From: DAOUMF01 sp034408935
GTDB taxonomy: Bacteria > Chloroflexota > Dehalococcoidia > SM23-28-2 > RBG-16-64-32
Direction: 5' to 3'
DNA: 64,000 nucleotides
Assembly: GCA_034408935.1 (NCBI GenBank)
Contig: DAOUMV010000017.1
Location: 1 to 64,000, forward strand
In this document: positions 61,502 through 64,000 of the stretch, one piece after another
Layout: every line of letters starts with the position of its first letter
Numbering within the stretch: the first letter of the stretch is position 1
The notes under the pieces: model-generated
The model's database searches: none
What the model saw: only the letters and a program-made list of their open reading frames with translations
Told to the model about the DNA's origin: nothing
Program-made: the position numbers and the translations under genes

Positions 61502-64000
61502 ATGGCAACGTCCAAGCAGCAGACATGGGCCGACCGCTATCGCGACAAGTGGAAGTGGGACAAGGTCACCTGGGGCAGCCACTCCGTGGACTGCTATCCC
61601 GGCGGCTGTCCCTGGCGCGTATACGTCCGCGACGGCAAGATCGTCCGCGAGGAGCAGGCAGGCAAGCTGTCCGTGATCCAGAAGGGTGTCCCGGACATGA
61701 ACCCCATGGGCTGTCAGAAGGGCGCCTGCTGGTCGTACATCCACTACTCTCCTGAGCGGGTAACCCAGCCCTTGAAGCGGGTGGGGGAGCGAGGAGAGGG
61801 GAAGTTCGAGCCGGTCTCCTGGGACCAGGCGCTGACGGAGATCGCGGATGGCATGCTGGACGCCATCGAGGATCAGGGGCCGGAGTCCATCATCACGCTT
61901 ACCACGCCAGAGGTTGCGGCTTTCGCCGCCCGCACCTTCGCTACCGCCCTGGGCACGCCCATCACCGATGGGAACGCCGAGTTCCAGGACTGGAGCCCCG
62001 GCTACTACCTCACCTGGGGCAAGTACAATCCCGTCTCTTCCATGGACGACTGGTTCCTGGCGGAGCTGACGCTCATCTGGCACTGCAACCCCGTCTACAC
62101 CAACATTCACTGGTACCATTACGTGGCTGAGTCCCGCTACAACGGCGGCGAGGTGGTCACCGTCGCTCCCGACTACAGCCCGTCGACCATCCACGCCGAC
62201 TACCACATGCCGGTGCGCATCGGCACCGACGCTGCCCTCGCCCTTTCGATGTGCAAGGTCATCATCGATGAGGGGCTGTACAACAAGCGCTTCATCAAAG
62301 AGCAGACGGACCTGCCCCTGCTGGTGCGGAAAGACACGGGGCGCTTCCTAAGGGGCAACGAGGTGGCCATCGGCGAGCGGGAGGACCAGTTCTACTGGTG
62401 GGACGCCAAGATCGGCATGGTCGTCCCGGCGCCCCGGGGTACGCTCTCCCTAACCGGTGCCGATCCGGCCCTGGAGGGCACGTACAAGGCGCGGTTGACG
62501 GACGGCAGCGAGGTAGAGGTGCAGCCGGTGTTCCAGCGGCTGAGGGATCGCCTCAAGGGCTACGAGCCGGAGGAGGCGGCCAAGATCTGCGAGGTGAACG
62601 CTGATCTCATCCGCATGGTGGCGCGCAAGGTGGCGGTCAAGCGGACGAAGATCTTCAGCGGCTGGAACTCAGGCAAGTACTACCACGGCGACCTGATGGA
62701 GCGGTCGATGGCGCTGCTCCTGGCCCTCACCGGCAACTGGGGGAAGCAGGGCACAGGTACCCGCTCCTGGTCAGTATCAGGCTACGACGGCCAGACCTTG
62801 GCCAACAGGAAGACAAGGCCGGGCCAGGAGGCGGCCCGCGAGCTCTACCAGCAGATCCTCGGGACGATCCGCCTTCTCGGCGCCGACGACCGCACCATGA
62901 CGATGGAGATGATCGTCAACAGGGCGGCCGAGATGGGCGCAGGCCGCGTCGGCGGCCAGGGCAACGTCATACCGCCCGCCTTCCTCTGGTATCACCAGTT
63001 CGGCTACAAGGAGCGTTTCAACCGCAAGGACTGGTCCGACCCCAGCATGAAGCGCACCTTCGATGAGTACTTCCAGGAGGCGATGGACAAGGGCTGGTGG
63101 GACACGGCCATGGCCAAGGTATGGAAAGACGTGGAGCCACGTGTCCTGTTCGAGTCGGGGGGCAACGTCCTGCGCCGCCACCGCGGCGGCCAGGAGATGC
63201 TGCTGAAGCACCTCTGGCCGAAGCTGAAGTTGATCGTCTCAGTAGACTTCCGCATCAACACCACCGGTCTCCATTCTGACTACATCCTGCCCGCGGCCCA
63301 GCACTACGAGAAGATGGGCACGAGCATGCCCTCCTGCCACCACCTGAACGTCGTGCTCGCGGACAAGGCCGTGGATCCCCCTGGCGAGGCCAAGCGTGAT
63401 GGGGAGATCGGCCGCATGTTGCTGGAGAAGCTGGAGGAGAGGGGCAAGGCCCGTGGCATTACCCAGATCACCAGTCGGTCGGGCCCCGCCGTCGACCTGA
63501 ACGGCGTGGCCGGCCGAGAGACGCTCGGCGGCTATCTGCAGGACGAAGAAGTGTTCTGGGACGAGGCGCTCCGCGACAATGCGGCCTACGGCATCCTACC
63601 GGAGGGCACCACCCTGGAGACGCTGAGGGAGAAGGGGCATGTGCGCTGGACCAACTGGGGGGTGATCGGCATGGGCCTCGCCCAGGCCTCGACCATCGAG
63701 CCGGACAAGACCCATAACCCCTTCCGCTGGCACACCGAGGACAAGGTGCCCTACCCTACCCTCACCCGCCGCGCCCAGTTCTACATCGACCACGAGTGGT
63801 TCCTGGAGGCGGGCGAGGAGCTGCCGATGCACAAGGAGAACCCCAACCACGGCGGCGACCGCCAGTTCCGGCTCATCAGCGGCCACCCCCGCTGGAGCAT
63901 TCACTCCATGAACATGACCAACAACATCATCCTCAACACGCACCGCGGCGAGCCCTTCATCTTCCTCAATCCTGAGGACGCCAAGGAGAGGGGGATCGAG
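61502..64000 (+). CDS. Molybdopterin oxidoreductase, type II DMSO reductase family catalytic subunit (cut by window edge)
   Basis: The first 833 residues are visible and the frame is open at the window end. Near the N-terminus is a His/Cys [4Fe-4S] set, HSVDCYPGGCPWRV then GCQKGACW, with His as first ligand as in NarG, DMS dehydrogenase and ethylbenzene dehydrogenase. AEFQDWSPGYYLTWGK supplies the expected Asp ligand to molybdenum. Other molybdopterin contacts include IFSGWNSGKYYHGD and SGHPRWSIHSMN. No twin-arginine signal is present, so it should face the cytoplasm. The substrate (nitrate, sulfur compound, chlorate or hydrocarbon) is undecided; iron-sulfur and membrane subunits are expected beyond the window. 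Confidence 0.88.
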   Translation, partial: MATSKQQTWADRYRDKWKWDKVTWGSHSVDCYPGGCPWRVYVRDGKIVREEQAGKLSVIQKGVPDMNPMGCQKGACWSYIHYSPERVTQPLKRVGERGEGKFEPVSWDQALTEIADGMLDAIEDQGPESIITLTTPEVAAFAARTFATALGTPITDGNAEFQDWSPGYYLTWGKYNPVSSMDDWFLAELTLIWHCNPVYTNIHWYHYVAESRYNGGEVVTVAPDYSPSTIHADYHMPVRIGTDAALALSMCKVIIDEGLYNKRFIKEQTDLPLLVRKDTGRFLRGNEVAIGEREDQFYWWDAKIGMVVPAPRGTLSLTGADPALEGTYKARLTDGSEVEVQPVFQRLRDRLKGYEPEEAAKICEVNADLIRMVARKVAVKRTKIFSGWNSGKYYHGDLMERSMALLLALTGNWGKQGTGTRSWSVSGYDGQTLANRKTRPGQEAARELYQQILGTIRLLGADDRTMTMEMIVNRAAEMGAGRVGGQGNVIPPAFLWYHQFGYKERFNRKDWSDPSMKRTFDEYFQEAMDKGWWDTAMAKVWKDVEPRVLFESGGNVLRRHRGGQEMLLKHLWPKLKLIVSVDFRINTTGLHSDYILPAAQHYEKMGTSMPSCHHLNVVLADKAVDPPGEAKRDGEIGRMLLEKLEERGKARGITQITSRSGPAVDLNGVAGRETLGGYLQDEEVFWDEALRDNAAYGILPEGTTLETLREKGHVRWTNWGVIGMGLAQASTIEPDKTHNPFRWHTEDKVPYPTLTRRAQFYIDHEWFLEAGEELPMHKENPNHGGDRQFRLISGHPRWSIHSMNMTNNIILNTHRGEPFIFLNPEDAKERGIE

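Noticed and set aside
1..64000. CRISPR array or insertion sequence
   Set aside because: No regularly spaced repeats and no transposase reading frame were found; the only recombinase sequence is the 5.1-kb relic.

Overview
This window is high-GC, gene-dense bacterial chromosome. It carries no rRNA, intact tRNA, insertion sequence or CRISPR. The gene mix suggests an uncultured member of the Chloroflexota, perhaps Dehalococcoidia-like: an archaeal-type NrpR (DUF128) regulator, arylsulfatases with their own radical-SAM maturase, TIGR04076, DinB and DUF6125 family proteins, an RRM protein and a CxxC zinc-ribbon protein. This assignment is inferred from gene content and is only moderately sure.

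0-5 kb, minus strand: a sulfur-linked set (small membrane protein, TauE/SafE exporter, DsrC-like protein without the canonical cysteines), a GNAT protein cut by the window edge that starts with a 12-bp minisatellite, and an OmpR-type two-component system. 5-11 kb: a chimeric tyrosine-recombinase/RHS remnant, then a plus-strand operon of arylsulfatase, HemL-like aminotransferase and anaerobic sulfatase maturase with a SEC-C tail. 10.5-20 kb, minus strand: PIG-L deacetylase, gltD and gltB, TenA with a half-length TenA-like partner, a SAM methyltransferase and a truncated BNR propeller gene. 20-28 kb: two crotonase genes (one decayed), NrpR, an MFS exporter, an FGGY sugar kinase and a sphingosine-phosphate-lyase-like PLP decarboxylase.

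27.7-32.7 kb is an accessory-looking stretch. It holds a tandemly duplicated membrane-protein gene, a mobile promoter/start module shared with a neighbouring gene, a lone TIM-barrel glycosidase-like gene, and a GTPase plus three-TM membrane-protein pair. 32.9-40.1 kb is a five-gene minus-strand amine/amino-acid catabolic operon (decarboxylase, class III aminotransferase, PM20D1-like M20 hydrolase, aldehyde dehydrogenase, FAD amine oxidase). 40-44.6 kb is loose sequence with gene remnants (thiolase/DUF35, tRNA 3' end), an SDR, a zinc-ribbon protein, an RRM protein, a strong hairpin and an HTH/zinc-finger gene.

44.6-53.2 kb handles acyl-CoA metabolism: an acyl-CoA ligase, an MMPL exporter, and a TetR-DUF6125-acyl-CoA dehydrogenase-crotonase-TIGR04076 operon behind a readable sigma-70 promoter overlapped by a 20-bp operator palindrome. 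53.2-57.4 kb: REP-like repeats next to a duplicated cyclase scrap, a second and larger arylsulfatase, and an alpha/beta-hydrolase-adenylate cyclase fusion. 57.6-64 kb: acetate kinase and a divergent phosphoketolase as a two-gene ATP-yielding module, then the start of a type II DMSO-reductase-family molybdoenzyme that runs off the right edge.

Taken together, the genes suggest a heterotroph that strips sulfate from organic matter, degrades amines and fatty or other acyl-CoA substrates, and gains ATP through acetyl-phosphate, with a molybdoenzyme for redox chemistry.
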